DNA of 34,202 nucleotides from Chara braunii (GCA_003427395.1 BFEA01000003.1:4483122-4517323), one strand, 5' to 3'. Shown: positions 19,447 through 29,962, counted from the stretch's first letter. Program-made: numbers and translations. The notes: a model not told the origin generated them from the sequence alone.

Positions 19447-19792
19447 GCCAATAGGTGATTGCTTGAGCCTGGTGTCCGAAGTACTCGTACAACGAGCCTC
19501 GTTCGACTATGCTTCAACCAGAGCTGGGTAGCTAGCCCTGGTGCCTATCACTACTGTTCGGTCCAAGTTCCCATCGCTACGTAGGGAGATGGTCCTGAGT
19601 GCTGGTCACACTGAGGTAGGATAGTAGGGATAGGGGATGCGCTAGGAGTATTGACGCGAGGATGGGATGGGTGGTGGCCTCGCCTCAGAGCGACCACGAC
19701 TGACCGCTTCCGGCGATCAATGTGTGCCTAGTAAAATTTTAAAATTGGACGCGAGGATGGGATGGGTGGTGGCCTCTACAACACCCTCTACG
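19447..19792. other. unassigned spacer with a short direct repeat
   Basis: No gene seen. GACGCGAGGATGGGATGGG followed by TGGTGGCCTC occurs twice (from about 19652 and 19748), about 96 bases apart. The second copy leads directly into the foldback at 19793. Confidence 0.5.
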
Positions 19793-19799
19793 AACTCGC

Positions 19800-19850
<51 letters not shown>

Positions 19851-19961
19851 ACAACACAAAAGACAGTAATCATAGCGGTGTATCTTTCCATGTTTTAGCA
19901 GAAGATTCACTCCCGTTTTGCACATTTCGAGAGTGATCGAGTGACCGAGCGAGCGAGCGAG

Positions 19962-20035
<74 letters not shown>

Positions 20036-20175
20036 GCGGCGAGTTTATCACCGGCCTCCGTGCAGGTCACCGAACCCCTCTCTCTCTCTCTCTCGGTCGC
20101 TCCACCACTCTCGAAATGTGCAAAACGAGAGTGAATCTTCTGGTAGAACATGAAAAGATACACCACCATGATTAT
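19793..20175. repeat. nested foldback with CT and GA tracts
   Basis: Two inverted repeats interlock. AACTCGCCGCCC followed by a CT tract (19793-19848) is the reverse complement of a GA tract followed by GGGCGGCGAGTT (19964-20045). Separately, a 70-base arm at 19866-19935 is repeated inverted at 20106-20175 with few mismatches, the second preceded by a short CT tract. The DNA could form either of two competing hairpins. I see no ORF. It may be a foldback element whose arms captured expanding microsatellites. Confidence 0.85.
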
Positions 20176-20505
20176 TTTTGTGTATGTCGAGGTAGTGAGT
20201 GTGTTTTTTCTTTTTTCCATGTTTTTTTTTATTAATGGATTTCATCCTGTTTTATCTGTCGTATCTTTTTGCATTTTCTGTTTTTTTTTTTTTTTTTTCC
20301 TCTTTTTTTTCTCGTGTTTTTCTCCGAGTAGGTTTGGCAAGTTAGCCCCCAGTAGTTCGAGCCTCGACAAGGTTCGGCATACCGGTCGGCCGAGGCTCGG
20401 ACTTGACAGCTGGGCCAAGTACTGGTGGTTTAATGGGAAGAGGCGTGTCTTGACGTTGCATTTCATTTGATAATATGATCCTTGGGCAGTGGGCCCCACT
20501 AGTAC
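20176..20505. other. unassigned flank of the chromovirus
   Basis: No gene seen. There is a T-rich stretch (20280-20310) and a 12-of-13-bp inverted repeat, AGTTCGAGCCTCG (from about 20355) with CGAGGCTCGGACT (from about 20391). The last 16 bases before the target duplication include CCCCACTAGTACCTCC, which recurs at about 32589. Confidence 0.5.
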
Positions 20506-20510
20506 CTCCA
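20506..20510. repeat. target-site duplication, left (CTCCA)
   Basis: CTCCA directly precedes the left LTR and recurs directly after the right LTR at 31680-31684. A 5-bp duplication is the norm for Ty3/gypsy integrases. Confidence 0.85.
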
Positions 20511-20831
20511 TGTAGCGGCCCCACCAGGTGTGGTACTCCGCTAGTGATAGAGATGGAGATGGAGGAAGAAGGGGGGAGCGAGATGGCACAACGCAGCTCC
20601 CCACGCAAGACTCCAACGCATGTACTCCAAAATGTGCAAATCAAAAATGATCTCGAAAACAGACATAGGCTGGGGTATACCCCAGCGGACCGACGGGACT
20701 GGACTGGACTGGCTGGTACCAACATAGGTACCGGCCTGGACTGGACTGGACTGCCCCCAAATAAAACACAGGTCTGTGAGAACAGGCCAAGGGGCTGGTC
20801 TCACAGGCCAACCAACCAGAGGTCCGCTACA
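20511..20831 (-). repeat. 3' LTR of the chromovirus
   Basis: Begins TGTAGCGG and ends CCGCTACA on the plus strand, an 8-bp perfect terminal inverted repeat. Inside are a perfect 16-bp palindrome CTGGGGTATACCCCAG (20670-20685), tandem GGACT pentamers (about 20695-20755) and a stem TGTGAGA...TCTCACA (20775-20805). The palindrome contains a TATA-like core, but promoter position cannot be fixed by sight. Purines just inside the LTR (GGCCGAGGATCG on the element strand) are a poor polypurine tract. Confidence 0.92.
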
Positions 20832-21975
20832 CGATCCTCGGCCTGTGATGGATCGCCTAGATACAAACACGCTTCCACCAAGAAGCGAAACTCTACCAAA
20901 GAAAAGAAAACCTGAGTAGTCTAGGATGCGGAGCAAGCTCCATGCTGAGTCCATGTGATGCAACCTAGGCTAGAAAATGTCACAAAACAGCAATGTCACA
21001 GCTAACAGCCTAAGTAAAGTGGAAGCAACTAACTAGCATACATATCATAGGAAAGCAGAAGCAACTAACTAGCGTACATGTCCTAGGAAAGCAGAAAGTA
21101 GTGACAACTAGATCCTAGAGTGTTGGAGGCAGTAGCCTCATTCTGGGAACAACTGACTAGTGTATAAGTCCTAAGAACAGCAAAAGCAGAACAACTAAAT
21201 CCTAGAAATGTCAGAGGCAGTAGCCTCAGTCTGAGAGCAACAAGGCAACAACAAATCAACCATATGTCACGAGAGGAGTGTGTCGCAAACCAAAGGGTGG
21301 GATGGTCTCTGAGGGTGGCGAATGCAGCCTAGGGGTCGAAAACTCCTAAGGGCATCCACACATAGATAAAAGGGAGACACATGTCATCAGGCTCAATGAG
21401 TAGGGAACTCGGAGCGAACAGAACCAATGACCCTAACAGATAGACCATCAGGGCGGGTAAAGCTCGACTAAGGGGTGACCGCTATGGAGGGTCGACCATG
21501 CAAGGGAACAAGGGAGCCTGATATACTGGGCGCACCTAGATGAAGCATGCGGGGCTGCCTAACTATGGCGTGAGGGCCGGCAGAGGGTAAGAAAGTGATG
21601 GGTAGGGGAATCATGCAAATGACTCCTAAGGTGAGGGAAGTCGGAGCTCGATCCGTAAGCTGGGAAGCCCGAGCAACGCTACGGTCCCGATGCCTATGCG
21701 TATACCAAGGGAGAGTCCAACTGAGAGGAACCCGGCTAAAGAAAGACCATCATGCGACACAACAAGAGTACAATACAAGGTAAAGTGGTAAGAGAGTGAC
21801 GACGTCTGAAGTAGGCAGAGCTGATCGTGACGAAGTCCGTGAAGCTGTCGATGACATTTGCAATGAGAAGTCCGGAATGCCGTCACGGAAGAGCCGCAAC
21901 GTCGACGAGCTGAAGTAGCAAAATTGGAGTGGATGGAGTACGGAGAAGTCAAAGACGTGGGAAGGTAAGTCATAG
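20832..21975 (-). other. 3' noncoding region of the chromovirus
   Basis: No gene recognised between the end of pol and the 3' LTR. Diverged tandem repeats lie at about 21000-21250: GCAACTAACTAGC occurs twice and GAGGCAGTAGCCTC, a 5-bp stem with a 4-base loop, occurs twice about 80 bases apart. Short frames in this stretch show no domain. Confidence 0.6.
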
Positions 21976-24462
21976 TCAATCGTCGTATTGAGCAGGACGA
22001 CGACGAGTGCGCTGTGGACACTCAGAAGCATTCGACTGCTGCTGAAGGTCTGCCTCAGATGGAGCAGACTCGACTTCAGCGGTCTCCTCAGCCGGGGGAG
22101 AAGGAGGAGGGTCAGTGGGCTGAGGAGGAGCAGTAAACCCAGCACAACGAGCACGGTCATAGGCACGCACCAACATGCGAGCGTGCTACAAGTGCTCAAG
22201 GGGCGTCAGGTAGCCTCCTCATCAGGATAACCCTTCCAACGTACGAGATACTCGACGTGGGTAGGGTTGTCGTTGGTGACTCGGCGACCAATGATGTCTG
22301 AAACGAGGAACTTCTCGTGGCCGTCCACCATGATGGGTGGAGGGCGCTCATATGGTCGTTCGGCGAAACGCTCAGACGGTCTACGGTAAGGACGCAGTAA
22401 CGAGACGTGGTAGATACCGTACACACGAGCCTGGCGTAGGTAGTCAGGCAGCTTCACACGGAAGCTAACCGGGCTAGATGCCATATCAGAACGGACGGCC
22501 TGGAGGATGCGGCATGGTCCAAAGAAGCGACGCCGAAACTTGCGAAGCGTGTCCGCTTCAATTGTAAGTGGCGGGCGTCGATAAGCACATCATCACCGAC
22601 TTTGAATGGGTGATCCATCCTCGATCGGTTCGCACGTGCTGCCATGCGGGTCTGGGAAGCGGCTATGTGCTCATGTGCGGTCTTCATGATCGACGTCATG
22701 TGTGCAACCCAATCATCCAGCGCGGGACAACTCGTGTCGGGGTGCATCTGTGACGGTCGGAGGAAATCCTCGGGAACACGAGGGTGATAGCCGAGGTCGC
22801 AATAGTAAGGAGACATCCCCGTGGCTGGCGAGATGGCGTGGTTGTGGGTTATGTCCGCGTGGGCAAGATGGAGATCCCACTGCTGGTCGTCACGAACAAT
22901 CTTTCGGAGAATATCTCCGAGATTCTTGTTCTTGATCTCAGTCTGACCATCAGTCTGAGGATGGTGAGACGAGGAGAAGCGGAGCTGAGTGCCGTACACC
23001 TCGTGGAGTCGTCGCCAAAATCGGCTGGTAAAGCGCGGGTGACGGTCTGCAGTAAGGACGCAGTAACGAGATGTGGTAGACATCGTACACACGAGCCTGG
23101 CGTAGGTAGTCAGGCAGCTTCACACGGAAGCTGACCGGGCTAGATGCCGTATCAGAACGGACGGCCTGGAGGATGCGGCATGGTCCAACGCCGAAACTTG
23201 CGAAGCATGTCCGCTTCGAGTTGTAAGTGGCGGGCGTCGATAAGCATATCATCACCGACTTTGAATGGGTGATCCATCCTCGATCGGTTCGCACGTGCTG
23301 CCATGCGGGCCTGGGAAGCGGCTATGTGCTCATGTGCGGTCTTCATGATCGACGTCATGTGTGCAACCCAATCATCCATCGCTGGATAACTCGTGTCGGG
23401 GTGCATCTGGAACGGTCGAAGGAAGTCCGCGGAAACACGAGGATGATAGCCGAGATCGCAATAGTAAGGAGACATCCCCGTGGCTGGCGAGATAGCGTGG
23501 TTGTAGGCTATGTCCGCGTGGGCAAGATGGAGATCTCATTGCTAGTCGTCACGAACAATCTTTCGGAGAATATCTCCGAGAGTCTTGTTCTTGATCTCGG
23601 TCTGACCATCAGTCTGAGGATGGTAAGACGAGGAGAAGCGGAGCTGAGTGCCGTACACCTCGTGGAGTCGTCGCCAAAATCGGCTGGTAAAGCGCGGGTC
23701 ACGGTCAGATATGATGCTCAGGGGTAAGTCGTGGTCACGCACGACTCGGTCAAACACGATGTCGGCGACCTCACGGGCACTGATGGCATAGCAGCACGGA
23801 ACAAAGCGTGCACGCTTCGTGAAGCGGTCGACGACGACCAGGATAGCATCATGACCGCGAGGGGTCGGAAGACGAAGGGGACCGATAAAGTCCATCAAGA
23901 TGGACTGCCAACGACCCTCAGGGATAGAAAGAGGCTGGAGCAAACCATAAGGCAGGTGGTTCGCACCGTTCACCTCCTGACAGGTGGGACACTCTGCGAC
24001 GTAGGCCTTCACAAAGTCCTTGCGCTTCGGTCAGACGTACCGGCGGCTCACACGAGCCAACGTCTTGTGGAAGCCCATATGACCGACGGCTGCCTGGTCA
24101 TGGAACTCTGCTACTGCTTGGACACGTAGCTGTCCAATGGAGGGAACACAAATACGAGGCTCTCTGGTGCCCTGTGAACCATGTCAGTACACAAGACCGT
24201 TTCCCCCGAGAGAGTAGTTCGGGATGGTCTTGCCACTCCGAAGGGTCGCGTGGATGTCGCGATAGTCGGGGTAGTGGCGGTACTGAGTGCGAAACTCGTC
24301 GATCATTGAGTGGTGGACGGTGGTGACCGAGATGGAAGAGAGCTGGATCTGCTCCTGGTCGTGGTCAGGGCGCCGGGATAAGGCATCTGCGACCAGGTTA
24401 GTCTCACCCTTGATGTGCTCAGTGGTGAAACTAAACTCGGATAGGTCGCGCCACCAACGAGC
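21976..24462 (-). pseudogene. chromovirus integrase with chromodomain (broken)
   Basis: After RNase H the frame continues with LSRRPDHDQEQI and the zinc-binding region (HDQAAVGHMGFHKT, then AECPTCQEV). The catalytic core shows LMDFIGPL (first Asp), ISDRDPRFTSRFW (second Asp) and HPQTDGQTEIKN (Glu), the DDE triad for strand transfer. SPVSFRVKLPDYLRQARV is the C-terminal SH3-like part. FLVSDIIGRRVT and VEYLVRWKGYPDEEAT (about 22300-22206) form a chromodomain, which directs insertion to marked chromatin in chromoviruses. The frame ends near 21976 after a Pro/Glu-rich tail. Stops include TGA in GLVY*HGS and RRYV*PK, a TAG after RKIVRDD and a TGA at 22205 with a frameshift in the chromodomain. A tandem duplication repeats the C-terminal half. 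Confidence 0.9.
22386..23712 (-). repeat. tandem duplication of the integrase C-terminal half, about 660 bp per unit
   Basis: Sequence 22386 to about 23046 recurs at 23052 to about 23712 with an offset of 666 bases, and somewhat less (by small indels) across part of the unit. Each unit encodes from DRDPRFTSRFW or DRHPRFTSRFW through HPQTDGQTEIKN to VYHISLLRPY-like sequence. Differences are scattered, so the duplication is old or arose between diverged copies. The two units are in different frames as they stand. Confidence 0.92.
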
Positions 24463-25468
24463 CTATCGAGGAGTGAGCTTCGGTTTTGTCAGAAAAGCCT
24501 GGACAACAGAGTTGTCCGTACGCACCGTGAATGGTGCCCCGTGCAGGTAGTGACGCAAGTGCCGAGCAGCATAAACTACTGCGAGAACCTGACGTTCATT
24601 AGCAGTGTAGTTTATTTCGGCGGGCAGGAGTTGACGGGAGTAGAAGGCTATCGGACAATCACCTGAGCGAGACTCGACAGTGCTGTCATCGGCGATGGTA
24701 GGAGAATAGTCAATAGAAGGTTCGTCAGTAGGTGGACGAGTAGGCGTCAGTCGGGAAGCAGTGGTAGGGGTAGGTGGTGGGAAGAGAGGGATACGAGGAT
24801 GAGAGGAATCAAGAGAGGAGGGAAAGACCTGAGAAAGCACTGCTCCTACAGCAAAGTCTGACGCATCGGTGGTAAGGATAAAAGGGTGATCAAAATCGGG
24901 TAGGTGAAGAACCGGTGCGCATGTCACCGCCTTCTTGAGGGCGCGGAAGGCGTCCTCGTGGAGGGGTGTCCAAGCCCAGGGTGGGTTCTTCCAGAGGAGG
25001 GTGGAGGTAAGGACGTAGGAATACCAAGCGTATCCCCGGATGAAATTACTATAGTAGCTGGTTAGGCCTAGGAAGTTGCGAAGCTGCTTGGCAGATGTGG
25101 GAGCGGGCCACTCCGCAATAGCAGTGATCTTCGCGTCATCCATGTGGAGACCCTGGTCAGACACGTAGTGTCCTACGAAATTCACTTTGTGCTGGGCAAA
25201 GCGGCACTTGCTCAGCTTGGCATAAAAGCTATATCTGCGCAAGCGGTCAAGGACGTCGCGGAGGTGTCTGCGGTGCTCCTCAAGGGTACGACTGTAGACC
25301 AGGATATCGTCGAGGTAGACGAGAATGTACTGCTCCAGGATGTCCCTGAAGATGTCGTTCATCGCCCTCTGGAAGGTGGCGGGTGCATTGGTGAGGCCGA
25401 ATGGCATCATCGTAAACTCGTAGTGGCCGAAGCGCGATCGGAACGCTATCTTCGGCTGGTCGGCTGCA

Positions 25469-25630
25469 GCGACGCGGATCTGATGGTAACCGCTACGAAG
25501 ATCAATCTTCGTAAAGAAGCGGTTGCCTGCTAGGCGGTCGAACAGCTCAGCGACGCGGATCTGATGGTAACCGCTACGAAGATCAATCTTCGTAAAGAAG
25601 CGGTTGCCTGCTAGGCGGTCGAACAGCTCA
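25469..25630 (-). repeat. 81-bp perfect tandem duplication across RT motif A
   Basis: 25469-25549 and 25550-25630 are identical. Being 27 codons, the duplication keeps the frame and repeats ELFDRLAGNRFFTKIDL and the residues up to HQIRVA. The RT palm thus has two catalytic motif A segments in a row. Perfect identity means it is recent or an assembly artefact. Confidence 0.95.
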
Positions 25631-26975
25631 TCAGAACGAGGCATGGGGTAGCTGTTCTTAACCGTGTGGCGGTTGAGACCGCGATAGTCGATGCAGAGAT
25701 GGAGAGTTCCATCCGCTTTGCGAGCAAAGAGGACGAGTGCACCCCACGGGGAGTTGCTGGGTTTAATGAAACCCAGTCTCAGGAGCTCCTCAAGCCGATG
25801 CTTGAGTTCGGTGGCCTCGGGGATCGAGAGTCTGTAGGGTGCCTGGTCGTGAACACGATAGTCAGGCACAAGCTGAATGGAGTGCTTGACGTCACGCATC
25901 GGTGGGATGCCGACGTACGAGAACGACGATGGAAAAACGTCGTGGTACTCTCGGATGAGGTCACGAACTGCGGGCTCCAGGTCAACCGTATATCGTGCGA
26001 GTTCCTCAGCGTCAGCGTCAGCGCCCGACGACGGGGTGGGCTCGACGGACGGCGGAGGGACGGAAGTAGAGATGGGAGCCATGGAGATAGAAGGAGGATC
26101 TGGCTCCAGAGGGAGGAGCTCGGCGTCGGGACAGGGTGGATCATAGTGTAAGAGATCCGTCACGTTCACCATAAAGAAGGTGACGTCGTCCTGTCGGAGG
26201 AAGTGGGCGAACTGCCAAGGCGAAGTGACAGTGATAGAAGGAGATGGTGTGGGCACAGAAAGCTCCGGGAGAGGAGGATTGGGGCGTGGTGTCGCAGTGG
26301 TACCTATAAAAGGTACGCGATACGTCTGTCCACAATTCGTTTTGAGAACGAGAGTGTTGGTCGCCCAATCGGCCTCAGTGCTGCGGAACAGACGAGACCA
26401 CGGAGTGCCGAGAATGGAGTCGTACCCCGTCTCCATCACATCAAAATATGCAGAGGAGCGGTGGCGACGAGACGCCAGGGAACGATCAGTCGGCTCCAGA
26501 GTGAGGAAGAAAGGGAGGTCGGTGACCGTCTGATCGAAGAAGCGTTAGGTCTTGTCATCCCCTAAGGTAACGGAGATGGGAGTCGGAGACCCTGTCGTGG
26601 GTAAGCGAGCTTCTTTCACCACGCGTGGGTGAATGAAGTCGCCCTGAGAACCGGAAACCCACAGCGCGGAGTACACCCTCGTGGAGGTCCCGAGTCGTAA
26701 TGGGATGATCGGGAGGGTGCGATCAGGGTCAGAGAGGATGGCGAGAAGGCGACACAGTGCAGCGACATGGAGGGTGAGTCGCTCCTGACGAGCCTGGAGC
26801 ATGCTCAAGTCTAGAAGAGAGGACACAACGTCCTCGCGAGTCACGAGCTGCTCGCTGCAACGGGCTGAGCGAATGGCTCGACGCGTCGGTAGTCGCGGCG
26901 GGGAAGGAGGGGAGACGGTGGTCTGCGGAGGCGTAGACGGTACTGCGACAGAGGGCTGAGTACACTCTGTCGAGT

Positions 26976-27052
26976 CCTGCGATACCTCAACTCCAGTAGC
27001 GAGAGGGGCGAACNCCTGCGATACCTCAACTCCAGTAGCGAGAGGGGCGAAC
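26976..27052. repeat. 38-bp duplication flanking a single N
   Basis: 26976-27013 and 27015-27052 are identical and separated by one N at 27014. This is the pattern of two contig ends that overlap but were joined across a token gap, so the second copy is probably not real. It lies between gag and protease and adds 13 codons. Confidence 0.9.
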
Positions 27053-27109
27053 CGCGATGGAGATGTCGGGAAGCCCACTACTGAGGAGGGCGCAGGTGTA
27101 CACTGCACC

Positions 27110-29195
27110 GTGGCTAGGAGGCACCGCGGGGATGCGAGGCGCCGGGGGGGGACTGAGCACGACGCTGGCGGGAAAGGTCAGCGTAGTGGCGGTCAAGGGC
27201 GGTGGTATAAGGGCACCGCGAGGAGGTATGACCATCTTGACGGCATCGCAAACACCCGCGTCAGCCCATAATAGTCGCGCGCTCCTCGGCGGAAAGGACA
27301 CCGCGAGGAGGAACAAAGCCCTGAGGGAGGTCCTGCTGAGGGACCTCGGGGGGCGATGCGCTAGCGTGACCAGGGCGGCTGCGTGCCTGGGAAAGGGTGG
27401 AAAGGATAAGCTGGAGGCGCTCAGCCATAGGGAGAGTAGGGTCCTCCAGGTGGTGGTGGACGGCATCGCCGAGGTCGAGGTCGGCGCTATGGTCACCCTC
27501 TGGTGACAGCGGGGCACCAGCGTCCTGCTCACCATACTCGAGCGCGCTGAAGCGGCGCGAGAAGTGGCGGCCCTGCTGCGTGGAACGGCGGGGGCGACCA
27601 TGGAAAGGCGAACGGCGCTAGGAAGTGTCGTGAGAGGAGGAGGAGGCGTAACCATTACGCTATGGCTGGGAGGAGGAGGCGGGGTGAAGACGGGCCCGCA
27701 TCCGCCGATGGTCTGTGGCGGCCTCGTAAGCCTGCGGGGCCGATGAGAACTCGTACCGCCATAGCTCGGAGCGGTACTCGAGCGGAAGGCTGGCCAAGAA
27801 ACGATCGATAAGGGCCGCCTCGGGGAGGAACGCCACGTCACAAATGAGGCGGGCGTCCTAAAAGACCTGGATGTGGCGATCCAGACCGGCAGCGCCACCA
27901 GAGCCGGACCAGCGTGTAGTGACGACATGCTCGAAGGTGTCAGTCATGTCGTATCGGGCTCCGAAGCGATCCTCGAGGAACGCCTAGAAATCCATGAAGG
28001 TCGGGGTCCAACCCTCACGAAGGGAGTACGCGTAGAAATCCTCCCAGGCCTCGAAAGGACCGCCACGTAGGCGCGTGGAGAGGTGACCCACCCACGTGTC
28101 GGGTGTGGCGCCCATGAGCTGGAGCGTGCGGGTGGTAGATTGCAGCCACCTAGACACGCATATGCCTGTACCGTCATACAAGGCAATGTCCGACAAGCGG
28201 ATGAGTGGTGCGCCACCGTTTTAGCGGCGAGGGGATCGAGGAGCAGGGGACTGCGCTACGCCTGAATAAGTTGGCGCAGGTCCTGGAGGAGGGGGGGCAC
28301 CTGACTGTACGCCCGGGCCACATGGTGGAGCGGCATGGGAAACAGTGGCAGGCTGCGCGGGAGCTGCGGTAGAAGAGGTCGCAACAACCGAGGGGATGGG
28401 AAGGAGGTAGGATGGGGATGGGTAGGGTGCAGGGCGAGGGAAGCGAGCCTGCATGGAAGGAAGAATAGAGGAAGAAGGGGGTGCACCGGAAGGCGCGGCC
28501 ACCTGTGAGGGTGGGGGTAGCTGAAGGCGTGAGAGGGCGAGGTCAGTCCGGAGCTGGGCGATCTCGTCCTCGCAACCTCGAACGTAGGTTGAGCGAGGTA
28601 TGGCAGGGGGAGACGCACGAGCGGCGCGAGGCATCCCACAAGGGGTAGAGTCAGATGGCGTTGTGGTCGTGCGAAGAGGAGGGAGAAGTGGGGCACCCGG
28701 AAAAACTGCGACCTTGGTAGTGGGTTGTAGTACCGTGGTCGTAGTGACCGAGGTCTGGGCGGGTGCGCCCGTAGACTGAGGGAGGACCTGACTCGTGGCG
28801 GCCGTCGTGCTAGGGGCGTGGACGGTCACCAAGATGGTCGGGTCAGGGGCGGCGGAGGAGGAAACTCCACCGTGGCCACCCTGTTGGAGGACGGGGGATC
28901 CGAACTGGGAGCCAGGAGAAGAGATAGGGTGAGGAGAGGAAGGACGACCAGCGTCCTGGAGTTGCCCCACGCCGGCGACAAGGATCGCCACCTGTGCCTG
29001 TAAGGGCGCGAGGGTTGTGAGTTGCGCCTGGATGGGGGCAAGGGTCACGAGTTGCGTCTGGATGGGCGCAAGGAGGGAGGTGAGGAGGGTGTGCAGATCC
29101 CCCTGGGGCTGATGGCCTTGGTCCGTCGGCACGGGTGTGGAGCCCGATGTCGTGGTCATCGCCGTGTCGGTGGCGTGTGACACACCGTCGGCCAT
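27110..29195 (-). pseudogene. chromovirus gag (broken)
   Basis: The ATG at 29193-29195 begins MADGVSHATDT. An N-terminal Gln/Leu repeat region (LAPIQTQL, LAPIQAQL, LAPLQAQV) is followed by a long Pro/Ser/Thr/Ala-rich stretch to 28221. After a TAA the capsid-type domain continues in the same frame: LSDIALYDGTGICVSRWLQS, then HLSTRLRGGPFEAWEDFY, then AFLEDRFGARYDM, the fold that packs element RNA. A zinc knuckle C-x2-C-x4-H-x4-C, CLRCRQDGHTSSRC, lies at about 27213-27254. Stops in this frame include TAA 28221, TAG 27984 (after FMDF, where Trp is likely), further TAGs near 27858, 27671 and 27617, and a TGA before the knuckle. All are single transitions from Trp, Gln or Arg codons. Confidence 0.88.
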
Positions 29196-29630
29196 GGGGA
29201 GATGACGGACCGGATTGGAGGGGGCCAGAAGAGGTCCGCGTGAGCGGAGGGCGTAGGGGGAAGTCCGAGGTAGAAAGCGGCGAACGGTGCTAGCAAGGCT
29301 AGCGCGGGCGCCGTCAAAGGGGGAGGGGTGGTTCGGGTCCAGGGTGCCCGAAGAGGACGGGGAAGTAGGGGCGGGTTTTGAAGAACCCTAAACCCTAAAA
29401 AAAACCTAAGAAAACCCTAACCGAAGTTTAAGTGGTTAGGGTAGGGTACTGGTGACCTAATCAAGAAAGTAAAATAGCGAGCATAGGGGGGGGAAGGCGG
29501 GAGAAAAATAAATAAACTGCGAGATTTCGAGAGAAAATAAAAATAAATAAGGAAATAAATAAATAATAAAAATAATTAAATAAATAAGTAAAAAGATGTG
29601 AAGGGAAAACAATATTTATTTTTTTGAAAT

Positions 29631-29962
29631 TTTCGGCAGTATTTCCCGACCCCCCACTTGGTCAAGAATGTGCCAAGGGGAAAGGAGAGACCAAGGTGAG
29701 CACACTAGGTGTCAATATGCCGCAAAATAAAAAAAGAAATTTCAAAGAATAAATAAAGAAATAATAAATAAATAAATAAATAAATAAGTAAATAAGTGGA
29801 TGAGGAGGTGGGGGGGAATGAAGTATCTAATTTGTCAAAAATTTTGGCAGCATTTCGTTACCCCCATGGGGTGGAAGTGTGCCGAAAAAGACTAAGGAAG
29901 GGAAAATCAGAAAATTTCGGCAGTACTTCGTTACCCCCACGGGGTCAAAACGTGTGCCGAAA
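29631..29962. repeat. three related hairpin modules in the leader
   Basis: At 29631-29676, 29842-29888 and 29915-29962 the outer word TTTCGGCA (or TTTTGGCA) is followed about 33 bases later by TGCCGAAA (or TGCCAA). In between are AGTACTTCGTT-like sequence and an inner stem ACCCCC..GGGGT. Copies 2 and 3 can form both outer and inner stems; copy 1 has a changed inner part. They are spaced unevenly in AT-rich DNA. Confidence 0.85.

Larger units (their letters stand above)
24463..27108 (-). pseudogene. chromovirus protease, RT and RNase H (broken)
   Basis: The protease-like part reads ALWVSGSQGDFIHPRVVKEA, where the active-site DSG is VSG (codon 26656-26658), followed by TGYDSILGTPW. A TAA (26545) interrupts it. 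RT is open for 658 codons (26439-24463): LRLGFIKPSNSPWGALVLF, IDYRGLNRHTVKNSYPMPR, motif A FFTKIDLRSGYHQIRV (present twice), MMPFGLTNAPATFQRAMN, the catalytic VYLDDILVYS and the thumb KCRFAQHKVNFVGHYVS. RNase H follows: LTTDASDFAVGAVLSQVF, then a roughly 55-residue Pro/Ser/Thr-rich insert, then IAFYSRQLLPAEINYTANE and TVRTDNSVVQAF. It ends at a TAG (24463) inside TPR*ARWWRDLSEF, where Gln is usual. Gag lies upstream in another frame. Confidence 0.93.

Noticed and set aside
19082-20250. Long frames over CA, CT and GA tracts
   Set aside because: Translations are runs of His-Thr, Leu-Ser or Arg-Glu from microsatellites; no coding signal.
20832-20850. Polypurine tract next to the 3' LTR
   Set aside because: The element-strand sequence before the LTR is mixed (GGCCGAGGATCG); no clear purine run.
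20475-20963. Frames of 127-146 codons at 20.3-20.9 kb and 31.0-31.7 kb
   Set aside because: They lie in the two LTR copies and appear on both strands; they are shadows of the repeat.
22784-27506. Plus-strand frames opposite chromovirus gag and pol
   Set aside because: Antisense shadows without domains, explained by GC-rich coding sequence on the minus strand.
29385-29420. Telomere
   Set aside because: Only two clean CCCTAAA units are present, inside the chromovirus leader. Not a telomere array.
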